Shown here: in pieces, positions 55,427-63,965 of the stretch | Numbering within the stretch: the stretch's first letter is position 1 | Layout: every line of letters begins with the position of its first letter | Assembly: GCF_900116295.1 (NCBI RefSeq) | Contig: NZ_FPAF01000001.1 | Span: 744,001-808,000, forward strand | Length of the DNA stretch: 64,000 bases | DNA from: Bacillus sp. 103mf | GTDB taxonomy: Bacteria; Bacillota; Bacilli; Bacillales; Bacillaceae_G | Direction: 5' to 3' | Program-made: the position numbers and the translations under genes | Notes under the pieces: generated by a model | Database searches by the model: none | What the model was told of the DNA's origin: nothing | What the model saw: only the letters and a program-made list of their open reading frames with translations

Positions 55427-55762
55427 ATGATGGAATGGATTTATGTTATTATAGCAGGACTCATTGAAATTGTTTGGGTAATTGGTTTAAAGCATGCCAC
55501 AACACCACTAGAATGGCTTGGCGTTGCACTTGCAATCGCTATTAGCTTTTTCCTTTTATTTAAAGCTTATGCGAAGCTCCCTGTCGGAACTGTGTATGCT
55601 GTTTTCACAGGAATTGGAGCCGGAGGTATTGTACTAACAGAAATCTTTATTTTCGGCGAACCATTTTCGATTGTAAAAATCTTATTTATCGCTTTAATTT
55701 TCATTGGTGTCATTGGTTTAAAACGAGTAACAGGTGAACAAAAAGAGAAGGAGGCTGCATAA
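55427..55762 (+). CDS. SMR family multidrug efflux subunit (YkkC type)
   Basis: The 111-residue protein has four transmembrane helices. The membrane Glu needed for proton/drug coupling is in AGLIEIVWVIGLKH near 14, and KLPVGTVYAVFTGIGAGG near 56 is the SMR pattern. Paired SMR genes form asymmetric heterodimers exporting quaternary or other cations. Second codon is also ATG. Strong GGAAGGAG upstream. Confidence 0.88.
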   Translation: MMEWIYVIIAGLIEIVWVIGLKHATTPLEWLGVALAIAISFFLLFKAYAKLPVGTVYAVFTGIGAGGIVLTEIFIFGEPFSIVKILFIALIFIGVIGLKRVTGEQKEKEAA

Positions 55763-55763
55763 A

Positions 55764-56078
55764 ATGGCATGGGTATATTTAATTATTGCTGGTATATGTG
55801 AAGTTACCGGTGTTATCTTTATGAAAATAGCAAATGAAAAAAAAGGCTGGACACCAAAACTTATGTTAATTGCAAACTTCGGTGTAAGTTTCTTCTTCTT
55901 ATCCCTCGCAATGGATACACTGCCAATGGGAACGGCTTACGCAATCTGGACAGGAATCGGAACCGCAGGAAGCGCACTTCTTGGTATTCTCATTTTCCGC
56001 GAATCTGCTGATTGGCGCCGCCTTGCTTTCTTAAGCTGCATCTTATGCGGTGCAGTTGGTTTAAAATTAATGAGTTAA
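55764..56078 (+). CDS. SMR family multidrug efflux subunit (YkkD type)
   Basis: The 104-residue partner of the previous protein has four helices with the coupling Glu in AGICEVTGVIFMKIA near 13 and MGTAYAIWTGIGTAGSALLG near 58. ATG 55764 starts 1 bp after the preceding stop and has AAGGAGG inside that gene. A longer frame from 55734 would add ten basic residues without a site. Confidence 0.9.
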   Translation: MAWVYLIIAGICEVTGVIFMKIANEKKGWTPKLMLIANFGVSFFFLSLAMDTLPMGTAYAIWTGIGTAGSALLGILIFRESADWRRLAFLSCILCGAVGLKLMS

Positions 56079-56091
56079 TGAGGTGAATGCG

Positions 56092-56349
56092 GTGTGGAAA
56101 AAAAGAGTAGCACAAATTATGATGGGAATCCTAATTGCCATTGTATTCTTATTACAAACTATATTCCATATTGCAGAATGGTTATTTTATAAAGTATTTG
56201 CAATCCTCACGTTTCTCCCAAACATGGCTCTTGAGGTCACTTCCGTTATTTGGTCCATTATCGCTTCTATTGGGATTATTATCATTTGGAGTATCGCGAA
56301 ACTCTGGAATAAGCTCGTTTCAAAAGACAGTTCTTCAAACAAGAAGTAA
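56092..56349 (+). CDS. Small membrane protein in the SMR operon
   Basis: The 85-residue protein (from GTG 56092; a GTG at 56083 would add three residues) has two or three hydrophobic stretches (about 7-28 and 42-70) and a polar tail ending SSNKK. It starts 13 bp after the ykkD-type stop, so probably co-transcribed. Unrecognised. The DNA at its 3' end is repeated about 5.5 kb away. Confidence 0.6.
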   Translation: MWKKRVAQIMMGILIAIVFLLQTIFHIAEWLFYKVFAILTFLPNMALEVTSVIWSIIASIGIIIIWSIAKLWNKLVSKDSSSNKK

Positions 56350-56362
56350 CTGTCTTTTTTTT
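56321..56362 (+). terminator. Terminator of the tetR-SMR operon
   Basis: AAAGACAGTT and AACTGTCTTT pair (loop region includes CTTC...GAAG), followed by a T run. It overlaps the last codons of the small membrane protein. Confidence 0.82.
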
Positions 56363-56408
56363 ATATCATTTCCTTCTTTGGACATACTACAAAAAAGGAG
56401 CTGATCAT

Positions 56409-56567
56409 ATGCAAACTTCTGTACATAAGCAGATTTTACTATTATTTTTCCTCTTTATTGTGTTTGCTGTGTTTTTTAGTTTCATCTTACATACATACAA
56501 CGTACCTGCTTACTCACCGAGTGTCGTGTCGGTTTATAAAATTGTTATGCATAGTTTGTTGCATTAA
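56409..56567 (+). CDS. Small membrane protein, 52 residues
   Basis: ATG with AAAAAGGAG upstream. The protein has one strong transmembrane helix (about 8-29, ILLLFFLFIVFAVFFSFIL) and a short polar C-terminus with HTYNVPAYSPSVV. It ends at once before a good terminator. Unrecognised; its translational and termination signals make it likely real. Confidence 0.6.
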   Translation: MQTSVHKQILLLFFLFIVFAVFFSFILHTYNVPAYSPSVVSVYKIVMHSLLH

Positions 56568-56568
56568 G

Positions 56569-56598
56569 GAAGGTGTCTCGCGATGAGACACCTTTTAT
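56569..56598 (+). terminator. Terminator after the 52-residue gene
   Basis: AGGTGTCTC and GAGACACCT pair perfectly around GCGAT, followed by TTTTAT. It may also serve the opposing small gene. Confidence 0.85.
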
Positions 56599-56774
56599 AA
56601 CGAACGATTTTCTTTTTTCCTAATTATATTTCCTGTCGTCACGAAAACAGTGCCAAATAGAAGACAAGTAGGAACCGATATATGAGTAGGAATGAAATGA
56701 AACGTAACTCCAAGCCCTGCACCAATAATTAGCAGAAGTCCAACTATTACGAAGAAGCTCCCCATGCCTTTCAT
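56595..56774 (-). CDS. Small membrane protein, 59 residues
   Basis: Minus-strand ATG 56774 with AGGGGG just upstream. The protein has two hydrophobic helices (about 5-27 and 33-50) and a basic end (RKKENRSL). It ends at the terminator shared with the converging gene. Unrecognised. No other gene seen in the 172 nt to its right. Confidence 0.6.
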   Translation of the reverse strand: MKGMGSFFVIVGLLLIIGAGLGVTFHFIPTHISVPTCLLFGTVFVTTGNIIRKKENRSL

Positions 56775-56946
56775 AATTACATCCCCCTATTTATATATCT
56801 TTCTGCTCATATAATTTCACACAAACTAAAATTGATTACAAAATGGTTGATTAGAACTGGAGTATTATTAAAATACAAAGTTACAGTTAGCGCTTTCGGC
56901 TGAACTGCAGAAAATAATACGAAGTTAGCGAGTAATTTATTTTCTT

Positions 56947-57723
56947 TTACAAGACATCACGCCTTTGAAACAATGCACTTGAAATAACGAGTAAAACAAC
57001 AAAATGAGCTAAAACAAATAACAATGATGTTAAAAATGTAAACTCTGAAAACATCGGTTTTGCTCCTTGATTAAGAAATTCATTACTATCATACACATTT
57101 AAATTCAGATGAAACATTACAACATATTTTGCTACACCTTTAGCAAATTGAAATAATAACATTTTGAGCGATCCATCTAGAAAAAAGAAGAATAGTGTAA
57201 TAATTAATGGTAAAACTAATTTTCTAAAAATATTAGCTAGCAAAAATGCAACTGTTGGATAAAAGAATATCGGTAAAATGTTATACGCAAAACGTTTTAA
57301 TACAATTGCAAAAGTAACCTCTCCAGTGCCCCCGCCAAATACAATGAGACCAATCAACATTGCTATAAGTAAAGAAGCGATACATACAAATAGTATAGCT
57401 AAGAGAACTGTAATATACTTTGAAAATAGTATCGTAACTCGCTTTCTCGGACGAATTAACAATTGTTTAATTGTCCCTTTTTGGAATTCTTCTGTAATTG
57501 TGCGGGATGCTAGCGTTATGCCAAAGATTGTTGCAAATGTAGCAATCATTCCGATATGTTGCTCCGCAAACATAATATACCCTTCGATTTTCAATTCAGA
57601 CGGTGCCCACTTTTTTATAATAACTGCTTCTGCAAATTCTAATACTGCTAGTACGACTAATAAAATATACATACTCTTTTTCGCATGTAACTTTAAAAAT
57701 TCATTTTGGATTAATTTCATCAT
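56947..57723 (-). CDS. ABC-2 type transporter permease
   Basis: The 258-residue membrane protein has six helices, beginning MKLIQNEFLKLHAKKSMYILL. The cytoplasmic motif EEFQKGTIKQLLIRPRKR near 75 is typical of BcrB/ABC-2 permeases. It works with the ATPase encoded immediately upstream (1-bp overlap). Substrates of such pairs include peptides and antibiotics; here unknown. Confidence 0.88.
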   Translation of the reverse strand: MMKLIQNEFLKLHAKKSMYILLVVLAVLEFAEAVIIKKWAPSELKIEGYIMFAEQHIGMIATFATIFGITLASRTITEEFQKGTIKQLLIRPRKRVTILFSKYITVLLAILFVCIASLLIAMLIGLIVFGGGTGEVTFAIVLKRFAYNILPIFFYPTVAFLLANIFRKLVLPLIITLFFFFLDGSLKMLLFQFAKGVAKYVVMFHLNLNVYDSNEFLNQGAKPMFSEFTFLTSLLFVLAHFVVLLVISSALFQRRDVL

Positions 57724-58625
57724 TATGCTGTCACTCCCCCTGTGATTGCCAAAAATTCATCTTCTAATGATTTATTTTGAACTGTTACACTGTACACGTG
57801 AATATCGGCATACACTAATTTTTTCACAAGATTCGGAATTTCCCCCTTCATGACAGATGCAATAATTTTGTTTTCTTGTATGTTTCCTTTTATCAGTTCA
57901 TTCGCTCTCTCTACTTGATCTACTTCAAACACTACCATAATCTTGTCGTCACTTTTTGCCTTTTCACGTAAGCTATACTCTTGCATGAATTGTCCATTTT
58001 GAATAATGACTACACGATCACACATCAACTCAATCTCACTTAATAAGTGACTGGATACAATGACTGCAATGTTTTCTTCTTTTGCTAAACGTTGTAAGTA
58101 ATCGCGAATTTGACGAATTCCTGCTGGATCTAAACCATTTGTCGGTTCATCTAAAATTAAAATTTTAGGATTATGTAATAGTGCTTGTGCAATCCCTAAA
58201 CGTTGTTTCATGCCAAGAGAATATGTCTTTACCTTTTTATGAATCGCATGTTCTAATTCCACAAGCTTTACAATTTCAGCAATTCGTTCTTTACGAATTG
58301 GCGTAACGGCCATATTCGCAAAATGCTTTAAATTTTGCATTCCCGTCATATATTCATATAATTCCGGGTTCTCTACAATCGCTCCAATGTACTCTAGCGC
58401 TTTTTCATGCTCAGTACGTATACTGTGACCACAAATTGTAATATCGCCCTCTGTTACTGAAATCAGTCCTGTCATCATCCGAATTGTCGTCGTCTTTCCG
58501 CTCCCGTTTGGTCCCAAAAAGCCGTATACTTCTCCTTCCTGTACTTCAAATGAAAGCCCACGAATAATTTCAGCACTACCTATTTTTTTATGAACATTTT
58601 CTAATTTCACTACTACATTCCCCAA
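57723..58625 (-). CDS. ABC transporter ATP-binding protein (BcrA type)
   Basis: The 300-residue ATPase has Walker A GPNGSGKTTT near 38, signature YSLGMKQRLGIAQ near 138, Walker B ILILDEPTNGLDP near 158, and switch His in SSHLL near 194. The C-terminal extension (225-300) is typical of BcrA-like exporters. First gene of a two-gene operon. GAGGAAG precedes the start. Confidence 0.9.
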   Translation of the reverse strand: MGNVVVKLENVHKKIGSAEIIRGLSFEVQEGEVYGFLGPNGSGKTTTIRMMTGLISVTEGDITICGHSIRTEHEKALEYIGAIVENPELYEYMTGMQNLKHFANMAVTPIRKERIAEIVKLVELEHAIHKKVKTYSLGMKQRLGIAQALLHNPKILILDEPTNGLDPAGIRQIRDYLQRLAKEENIAVIVSSHLLSEIELMCDRVVIIQNGQFMQEYSLREKAKSDDKIMVVFEVDQVERANELIKGNIQENKIIASVMKGEIPNLVKKLVYADIHVYSVTVQNKSLEDEFLAITGGVTA

Positions 58626-58711
58626 TGATTCTTCCTCCCTTAGACCTCTAATTTTTTATCAACAAAGTCAAATGTTATTAATACTAATAAAAAGATTAGC
58701 AATCATTCGTA

Positions 58712-58995
58712 GCATAAAGTGAAACTTTAATCAGTGGGGGTTTTGTTCATTCCCCACTGATTATCAGCCCTCACCAATCGGGCGCATGCCAGCAGTTTAT
58801 CTCCCACCTAACTTCTTTAGAAAAGCGGAAGCGGCTCGCCCAGAATCGCAGGACGCCCACGCCTCTGACAGAGAGGCGCTTTTCGCCTCGTCCGAGGGGG
58901 CGAAACGACCGGAGATTCTAGCCGCTAGAGCTGGACAATGCTTTCGCTGAATTTTGAGGTGGGAGTATTACTGCCCAAAAATAGCGGGATAAACT
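58712..58995 (+). repeat. Family B two-hairpin repeat, copy B5, with loop module
   Basis: It runs from ATAAAGTGAAACTTTAATC through an AATCAGTGGGG/CCCCACTGATT hairpin, CAATCGGGC and CAGCAGTTTATCTCCCACCT. The loop module follows (about 58828-58940, GGAAGCGGCTCGCCCAGAA to CTAGAGCTGGACAA), then GAGGTGGGAGTATTACTGCC and AGCGGGATAAAC. Unlike the other copies no stop codon abuts its left end. It fills half of the 555-bp gap; the remaining AT-rich sequence (58996-59180) shows no gene. Confidence 0.82.
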
Positions 58996-59180
58996 AAATA
59001 CATCCAATCCATAATCTATCAAAAAGTATTTCAAAATAACCTTGTTTATTCATTAACTCTAAATATTTATTAAAGATTATAGAATTATCTATCTTCTCAT
59101 ATAATTCATATTGAAAAACTATGCATTATACAGAAAGTAAAGAAAACCAATACCTTTTTATTCATCTTCAGCTTAGTCTC

Positions 59181-59813
59181 TTAAAATTCTCTACCTTGAA
59201 AAATCGAAATAGAAAAAAACATAGAAACAAAATACGCGATACATACTCCAATACTTAACATACTTACGATAAATACAAGGTTTGAAGAGTGAAAAAACAT
59301 TAACATAAGCCTTTCCTCCGCAAGAACATTGCACATTAACCCCAACAAGCCGATTAGCGGGAACATGAAAACTAGGCTAAAAATAGTAATTATTTGTTTA
59401 CTACCTCCATATTTCAATGGAAGAAGCATAATTCCATAAAGAGCAGAAAGACAAACGGCTATAAAGATGGCATACCACGGAATATTTATAGCTTTACCTA
59501 ATAAAATTTTAGGTAATATAACAATGATTAATGTAGCAATTAACCCGCATCCAATAAAGAGAATTGACGAGATGTATTTCGCAATGACAATATCCTTTCT
59601 AACAAATGGAAAACTAATTAATAGTTTATCTGTTCCATTTTTATCCTCCAACTGTAATGATCCAAATATCAATACGCTACAAGTAACAAAACAAACCCAC
59701 GCAATCTGAAACGGCTCAGCGGACTGTTTCAAAGCACAATAAATTGGCAATATAAGATAAAGAAAAAAAACTTTTCGTTGTAAGAAAAAATCCTTCCAAA
59801 CTAACTGTCGCAC
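59181..59813 (-). CDS. ABC-2 type permease subunit (second)
   Basis: The 210-residue membrane protein has about six helices, beginning MRQLVWKDFFLQRKVFFLYL. It is similar to the product of the next gene upstream (MRQLVFKDLYFLRAMWIF), so the pair arose by duplication and probably forms a heterodimeric channel. DKNGTDKLLISFPFVRKDIVIAKY near 60 is the shared cytoplasmic motif. Last gene of the operon. Confidence 0.82.
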   Translation of the reverse strand: MRQLVWKDFFLQRKVFFLYLILPIYCALKQSAEPFQIAWVCFVTCSVLIFGSLQLEDKNGTDKLLISFPFVRKDIVIAKYISSILFIGCGLIATLIIVILPKILLGKAINIPWYAIFIAVCLSALYGIMLLPLKYGGSKQIITIFSLVFMFPLIGLLGLMCNVLAEERLMLMFFHSSNLVFIVSMLSIGVCIAYFVSMFFSISIFQGREF

Positions 59814-59828
59814 AATCCCTTCTCCCCT

Positions 59829-60500
59829 TTATACATCTCTTTTTTCATATAATTTAATTGCAATAAACATAGAAATAATATATATAACTGCCAACCCAGC
59901 TATCCCTACTATACTTACCCCTACATGAGACAGATTCATGATCCAATCACCGAATGAATCTTCCACACGATTCTCTTCCCCATCTATAACAAATAACGGT
60001 ATAAGCGTCGTAGGTATAATTAGTCCTATTGCAAATAAACCGCGGATAATTTTTGAATCAGTTCCATAATAAACAGGCAAGAATAATGCAATGTATATAA
60101 ATGAGACGATAATACCTCCTAGCACTGTATACCACTTGAGCTCGATATAAAAATATGGATGATATACACGAATATCCTCAATTAAAGTCATCCCTCTTAT
60201 TATCCAAGTGGCTGCTGTTGTTAATACAATCGCTATAATTGTTGATATAATAAAAGTCATATATTTCGCTATAATAATTCCCTTCCGTTCTATCGGTAAA
60301 CTAGCAATGATTTTTTCACTGCCATTCTTTTCATCCGATCCTACAGACAACAGAAGAGATACTATTACTGATATTAAACAGCTCACAGAAAAAATGTTTG
60401 AATTAGATGGATTCGTTATAAATAAGAAAGCCGGAAACCCTAAACAAAATATCCACATAGCGCGTAGAAAATACAAGTCTTTAAACACAAGTTGACGCAT
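59829..60500 (-). CDS. ABC-2 type permease subunit (first)
   Basis: The 223-residue permease with about six helices has the cytoplasmic motif DEKNGSEKIIASLPIERKGIIIAKY near 58, shared with its downstream paralogue. Start ATG 60500 with GGGGAGAAAG; it overlaps the ATPase gene by 20 bp. The longer frame to 60563 adds a basic, unlikely N-terminus. Confidence 0.83.
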   Translation of the reverse strand: MRQLVFKDLYFLRAMWIFCLGFPAFLFITNPSNSNIFSVSCLISVIVSLLLSVGSDEKNGSEKIIASLPIERKGIIIAKYMTFIISTIIAIVLTTAATWIIRGMTLIEDIRVYHPYFYIELKWYTVLGGIIVSFIYIALFLPVYYGTDSKIIRGLFAIGLIIPTTLIPLFVIDGEENRVEDSFGDWIMNLSHVGVSIVGIAGLAVIYIISMFIAIKLYEKRDV

Positions 60501-61353
60501 TTCTCTTTCTCCCCTTCGCCGTATACACGATAATATCATCGATCGTCGGCTTTTCCAGTACAACCTCTTGACCGAACCAATCTACAACTGCCTGTTTATC
60601 ACGCGCCAATCCTTCAAATCCATATTTATTTTTTCTTAAACCGATAAACAGTTCTTTCCCTTCTTTGTCTAACAAATCGTTGCTTCCTTTTACGATTGTG
60701 TAATTCTCTAGCAGCTCGTCTTTCTCTCCAGTAAAGACGATTTCACCTTCATTGATAAATGTAATATAATCAGCAATGCCTTCTAAATCCGTTGTAATGT
60801 GTGTAGAAAATAATACGGATATTTCTTCTTCCATCACAATCTCTTGCAATATATCAAGCAGTTCACTTCGGACAACTGGATCTAACCCTGCTGTTGGTTC
60901 ATCCATAATGATTAGCTCAGCATGATGTGACAGCGCCATAGCGATGGCATATTTCATTTTCATTCCTTTTGATAACTGTTTAATCTTTTTATTTTTCGGA
61001 ACTTGTAATCGCTCCATGTATGATTGGTATTGTGCTTCGTCCCACTTTTTATAAAAAGGCGCAATAATGCGCTTCATTTGTTCACATGTTAAATCTTCAT
61101 AGTAATGATTTTCATCATATACAAAACCGATATTCTGTTTTACTTCTTTTTCATGTTTTTGATTGTCTTTACCGAAAATATAAATTTCACCACTATTTCG
61201 TTTTACTAAATTCATTATCATTTTGATTGTCGTACTTTTTCCTGATCCGTTTGCTCCAATAAACCCCATAATATATCCGCGTGGCAGTTTAAAATTTACA
61301 TTTCGGATAGAAAAACCTTGATAGTCTTTGCAAACATTTTTTAATTCTAACAT
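60481..61353 (-). CDS. ABC transporter ATP-binding protein (YtrB/YhcH-like)
   Basis: The 290-residue ATPase has Walker A GANGSGKSTT near 36, signature LSKGMKMKYAIAMAL near 132, and Walker B LIIMDEPTAGLDP near 151. Of the type that sits beside GntR regulators (ytr/yhc operons), which respond to cell-wall antibiotics in B. subtilis. It begins 5 bp after the GntR gene. Confidence 0.88.
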   Translation of the reverse strand: MLELKNVCKDYQGFSIRNVNFKLPRGYIMGFIGANGSGKSTTIKMIMNLVKRNSGEIYIFGKDNQKHEKEVKQNIGFVYDENHYYEDLTCEQMKRIIAPFYKKWDEAQYQSYMERLQVPKNKKIKQLSKGMKMKYAIAMALSHHAELIIMDEPTAGLDPVVRSELLDILQEIVMEEEISVLFSTHITTDLEGIADYITFINEGEIVFTGEKDELLENYTIVKGSNDLLDKEGKELFIGLRKNKYGFEGLARDKQAVVDWFGQEVVLEKPTIDDIIVYTAKGRKRNASTCV

Positions 61354-61358
61354 GTGTC

Positions 61359-61733
61359 TTATTCCCCCTTATATAGAAAGGCAATGATGTGCTGTAACTC
61401 TTCCAGAGACAGTTGTAGTAGTTTACTTTCATTTACCACTTCTTCAGCCTTACTTTCTAACAGTCGCAACCTTTGTTCTCGTATGAGCTCATTATTTTGC
61501 ACAGAAACATACGTCCCTTTTCCAGCAACTGTTTCTATATACCCTTCTTTTTCAAGCTCTTCATACGCTCGTTTCGTCGTAATTACACTAATTTGTAATT
61601 CCTTCGCTAAACTACGGATAGACGGTAATTGCTCTCCACCTTTTAGACCACCATTTAATATAAGTTGCCGAATCTGCTTACTAATCTGTTCATAAATAGG
61701 GTCTGGTGAAGAGTTTGAAATAATAATATCCAT
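61359..61733 (-). CDS. GntR family regulator (YtrA/YhcF subfamily)
   Basis: The 124-residue short GntR protein reads PIYEQISKQIRQLILNGGLKGGEQLPSIRSLAKEL, a YtrA-type winged helix, and has a brief C-terminal dimerisation helix (about 75-124). It should repress its own operon by binding the large inverted repeat just upstream. ATG 61733 is preceded by GGAGGAG; the frame from GTG 61745 starts within that site. Confidence 0.92.
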   Translation of the reverse strand: MDIIISNSSPDPIYEQISKQIRQLILNGGLKGGEQLPSIRSLAKELQISVITTKRAYEELEKEGYIETVAGKGTYVSVQNNELIREQRLRLLESKAEEVVNESKLLQLSLEELQHIIAFLYKGE

Positions 61734-61745
61734 TTTCTCCTCCAC

Positions 61746-61788
61746 TGTGTATATACTGTATATAACTCATATATACAGTATATACACA
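61746..61788. promoter_or_regulatory. GntR operator: perfect 19-bp inverted repeat
   Basis: The arms 61746-61764 and 61770-61788 are exact reverse complements around ACTCA. The inner element is ACTGTA, 13 bp, TACAGT. This has the same layout as the YtrA operator (AGTGTA, 13 bp, TACACT, recalled). It lies 13 bp upstream of the gntR start, over the promoter. Confidence 0.85.
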
Positions 61789-61802
61789 TTATCCATTTTT
61801 GG

Positions 61803-61839
61803 CAACAAAAAAAGACCAACAATTTCCTGTTGGTCTTTC
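61803..61839 (-). terminator. Terminator-type hairpin, copy 1
   Basis: AAAGACCAACA and TGTTGGTCTTT pair, with a T run on the minus strand. It is nearly identical to the hairpin at 63966-63997. Confidence 0.75.
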
Positions 61840-61862
61840 CAGGCTGTGAAGAAAGCCTGAAG

Positions 61863-61909
61863 GACAGTTCTTCAGACAAGAAGTAACTGCTTTTTTTTAT
61901 ATCATTTTC
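61863..61909 (+). repeat. Duplicate of the 3' end of the small gene at 56092-56349
   Basis: About 47 bp, starting GACAGTTCTTCAGACAAGAA, match 56326-56372 with only two or three differences. They include the last codons, the stop and the T run. No upstream gene body is left here. Confidence 0.65.
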
Positions 61910-61925
61910 TCTCATGTATGTATAA

Positions 61926-61958
61926 AAAACGAGCTAATATTCATTCAGCTCGTTTTTG
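61926..61958. terminator. Hairpin downstream of the Ig-like repeat gene
   Basis: AACGAGCT and AGCTCGTT pair perfectly around an 11-12 nt loop, with A and T tracts on both sides. Confidence 0.65.
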
Positions 61959-61980
61959 TTTCTATCATCTATCAATACCT

Positions 61981-62084
61981 TTGTAGAAAAAGACCCTGAC
62001 CGCTTCTATGCATGGCCAGATGCTCTCGCCCGCATAAAAAGAAAGCGGGTTTTTATTTCGATTTTTTAGTTTGTATTTATATAG
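61981..62084 (-). repeat. Family A repeat, truncated copy A8
   Basis: The reverse complement shows the family left half: TATAAATACAAACT, AAAACCCGCTTTC, GCGGGCGAGAGCATCTGGCC, ATGCATAGAAGCGGTCAGGG, then it stops. The right half is missing. Confidence 0.72.
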
Positions 62085-62134
62085 ATTCTTTTATGGAATC
62101 ATTCACTACATATTCAGCAGTAATAAAATAATAG

Positions 62135-63715
62135 TTACAGGCAGTCAATAATGTGAGTAGTGACAGTAAGGGATCCTCCTCCCACAGTAGGAAATGTAGC
62201 AGTAACATCTACTGTCCCAGGTCCGTCAATGGCTGTAAAAGTAGCGCTAAAGTTACCCAAAGCATCAGTAGTCGTCGTAGCAGGAGATACCGATGCAAGA
62301 AGAGGGTTATCAACTGAAAATTCTACAGGAATTCCCGCAACTGCGACGCCTAAACCTCCACCAACGAATAATTGACCAGAAACAGTTGTCGTATTAGGTC
62401 CTGTTCCGGAAGAGCATACATCTTCAGCAATGCTAAGACTAGCGCCACCGAAAACGCTACAGTCGACAATGTTAGGACCGACAGTGAGAGAACTTCCAAA
62501 AGTAGGAAACGAAGCAGTAACACCTACTGTTCCAGTTCCATCAATGGCTGTCAAAGTAGTAGTAAAGTTACCCGAAGCATCAGTAGTAGTATTAACAGGA
62601 GATACGGAACCAAGAAGAGGATTATCAACTGAAAATTCTACAGGAATTCCCGCGACTGCAACGCCTCCATCGACGAACAATTTACCAGAAACAGTTGTCG
62701 TATTGGGCCCTGTTCCAGAAGAGCATATATTTACTTCATCAACGCCAAGAGTAGCGCCACCGAAAACACTGCAATCAGCAATGGTAGCAGAGAGAGTAAT
62801 AGAGAATCCTCCTATAGTAGGCAATGTAGTAGTAACATCTACTGTCCCAGGTCCGTCAATGGCTGTAAGAGTAGCAGTAAAGTTACCCGAAGCATCAGTA
62901 GTAGTATTAGTAGGAGATATTGAAGCAAGGAGAGGATTATCAATTGAAAATTCTACAGGAATTCCCGCAACTGCGACGCCTCCGTCCACTAACACTTGAC
63001 CAGAAACAGTTGTCGTATTAGGTCCTGTTCCACTAGAGCATATATTGGAAGCAATGTTAAGACTAAGTTCAGATAAAACGTTACAGTTATCAATAATAGT
63101 AGTAGTGATTGGATCACTACTTCCTCCTAAAGCAGTAGCGGTAATCATTACTGTCCCGGGTCCATCGATAGCTGTGAAAGTAGCAGTAAAGTTGCCAAAT
63201 GCATCCGTAACAGCAGGGTTAGGAGCTACAGTACCAAGAGCAGGGTTATCTACTGTAAAGGAAACCGGCGTACCTGCTGAAGGGGGACTTCCACCCACCA
63301 ATACTTGACCAGTAAGAGTAGAAGTATTGGGACCTGTTCCAGAAGTGCATATCGTGGTTGGATCAGCATTCAGAGTAATTATTGGTGTAGGTGAAGGAGC
63401 AGTAGTTGCTAATAGATCAAGAACATTTTCAAATTTAAACTCTAGTAACATCTCCTTTTTAATGACGTCACGAAGGGTTCTTTGTACACTTGAATCGACA
63501 GCAAGAAGATTAGATATCGTAACTACTGGAGGAGAAAGTGTAGTTCTTCCCGGCGGTAATGTTCCTAAAACAAATTGAAGCTTCTCTGCCTCAGCATTAA
63601 TAATATGAGCCAAAGCTAATTCTTCTAGGGCAATAGAGCTTAAAAGCAATGGAATCGTCTGTGCAGTCGTAACAGAAATGGTAGGGGTAATATTAGGTAT
63701 GTTTGGAAAAGACAA
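62135..63715 (-). CDS. Four-repeat bacterial Ig-like (Big_1) protein with paired cysteines
   Basis: The 526-residue protein has no classical signal peptide. Residues 1-105 form a helical domain (SIALEELALAHIINAEAEKL; SSVQRTLRDVIKKEML) like the N-terminal domain of several Bacillus spore-surface and collagen-like proteins, recalled. Four tandem Ig-like repeats of about 90-100 residues follow (from about 118, 221, 326 and 429), each starting C.SGTGPNT, with PVEFSVDNPLL and DASGNFTATLTAIDGPGTV. Cys pairs fall at 123/211, 226/315, 331/419 and 434/525. TTG start with AAAGGATG upstream. Probably a spore or cell surface fibre protein; inference. Confidence 0.8.
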   Translation of the reverse strand: MSFPNIPNITPTISVTTAQTIPLLLSSIALEELALAHIINAEAEKLQFVLGTLPPGRTTLSPPVVTISNLLAVDSSVQRTLRDVIKKEMLLEFKFENVLDLLATTAPSPTPIITLNADPTTICTSGTGPNTSTLTGQVLVGGSPPSAGTPVSFTVDNPALGTVAPNPAVTDAFGNFTATFTAIDGPGTVMITATALGGSSDPITTTIIDNCNVLSELSLNIASNICSSGTGPNTTTVSGQVLVDGGVAVAGIPVEFSIDNPLLASISPTNTTTDASGNFTATLTAIDGPGTVDVTTTLPTIGGFSITLSATIADCSVFGGATLGVDEVNICSSGTGPNTTTVSGKLFVDGGVAVAGIPVEFSVDNPLLGSVSPVNTTTDASGNFTTTLTAIDGTGTVGVTASFPTFGSSLTVGPNIVDCSVFGGASLSIAEDVCSSGTGPNTTTVSGQLFVGGGLGVAVAGIPVEFSVDNPLLASVSPATTTTDALGNFSATFTAIDGPGTVDVTATFPTVGGGSLTVTTHIIDCL

Positions 63716-63965
63716 TATATATTCATCCTTTCTAGCTAGGAAACCATCGAATCACTTTATTCTGTGCATAGATAGGTCTCCTACTTTTGGAATTTAAACA
63801 TTCATAAGTTCATAATTTTAAAAGGAATATTATGAACAATGAGTGTACTAGGTATTCTCTCTATTCTATGTAACAAGCATCTAGATGGCTGAGCATTTGT
63901 CTTGCCGCAAAGGTATATTTTTTAGTGAACGAGCCCTTTTTATCCCCTCGCTATTTGGGACAATA

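Noticed and set aside
62430-62999. Plus-strand ORF of 189 codons
   Set aside because: It is a shadow of the Ig-like repeats on the opposite strand, open only because of the repetitive composition.
62135-63715. Tandem DNA repeats read as a CRISPR-like or satellite array
   Set aside because: The repeat unit is about 280-310 bp, keeps one reading frame and encodes Ig-like domains, so it is a coding repeat.
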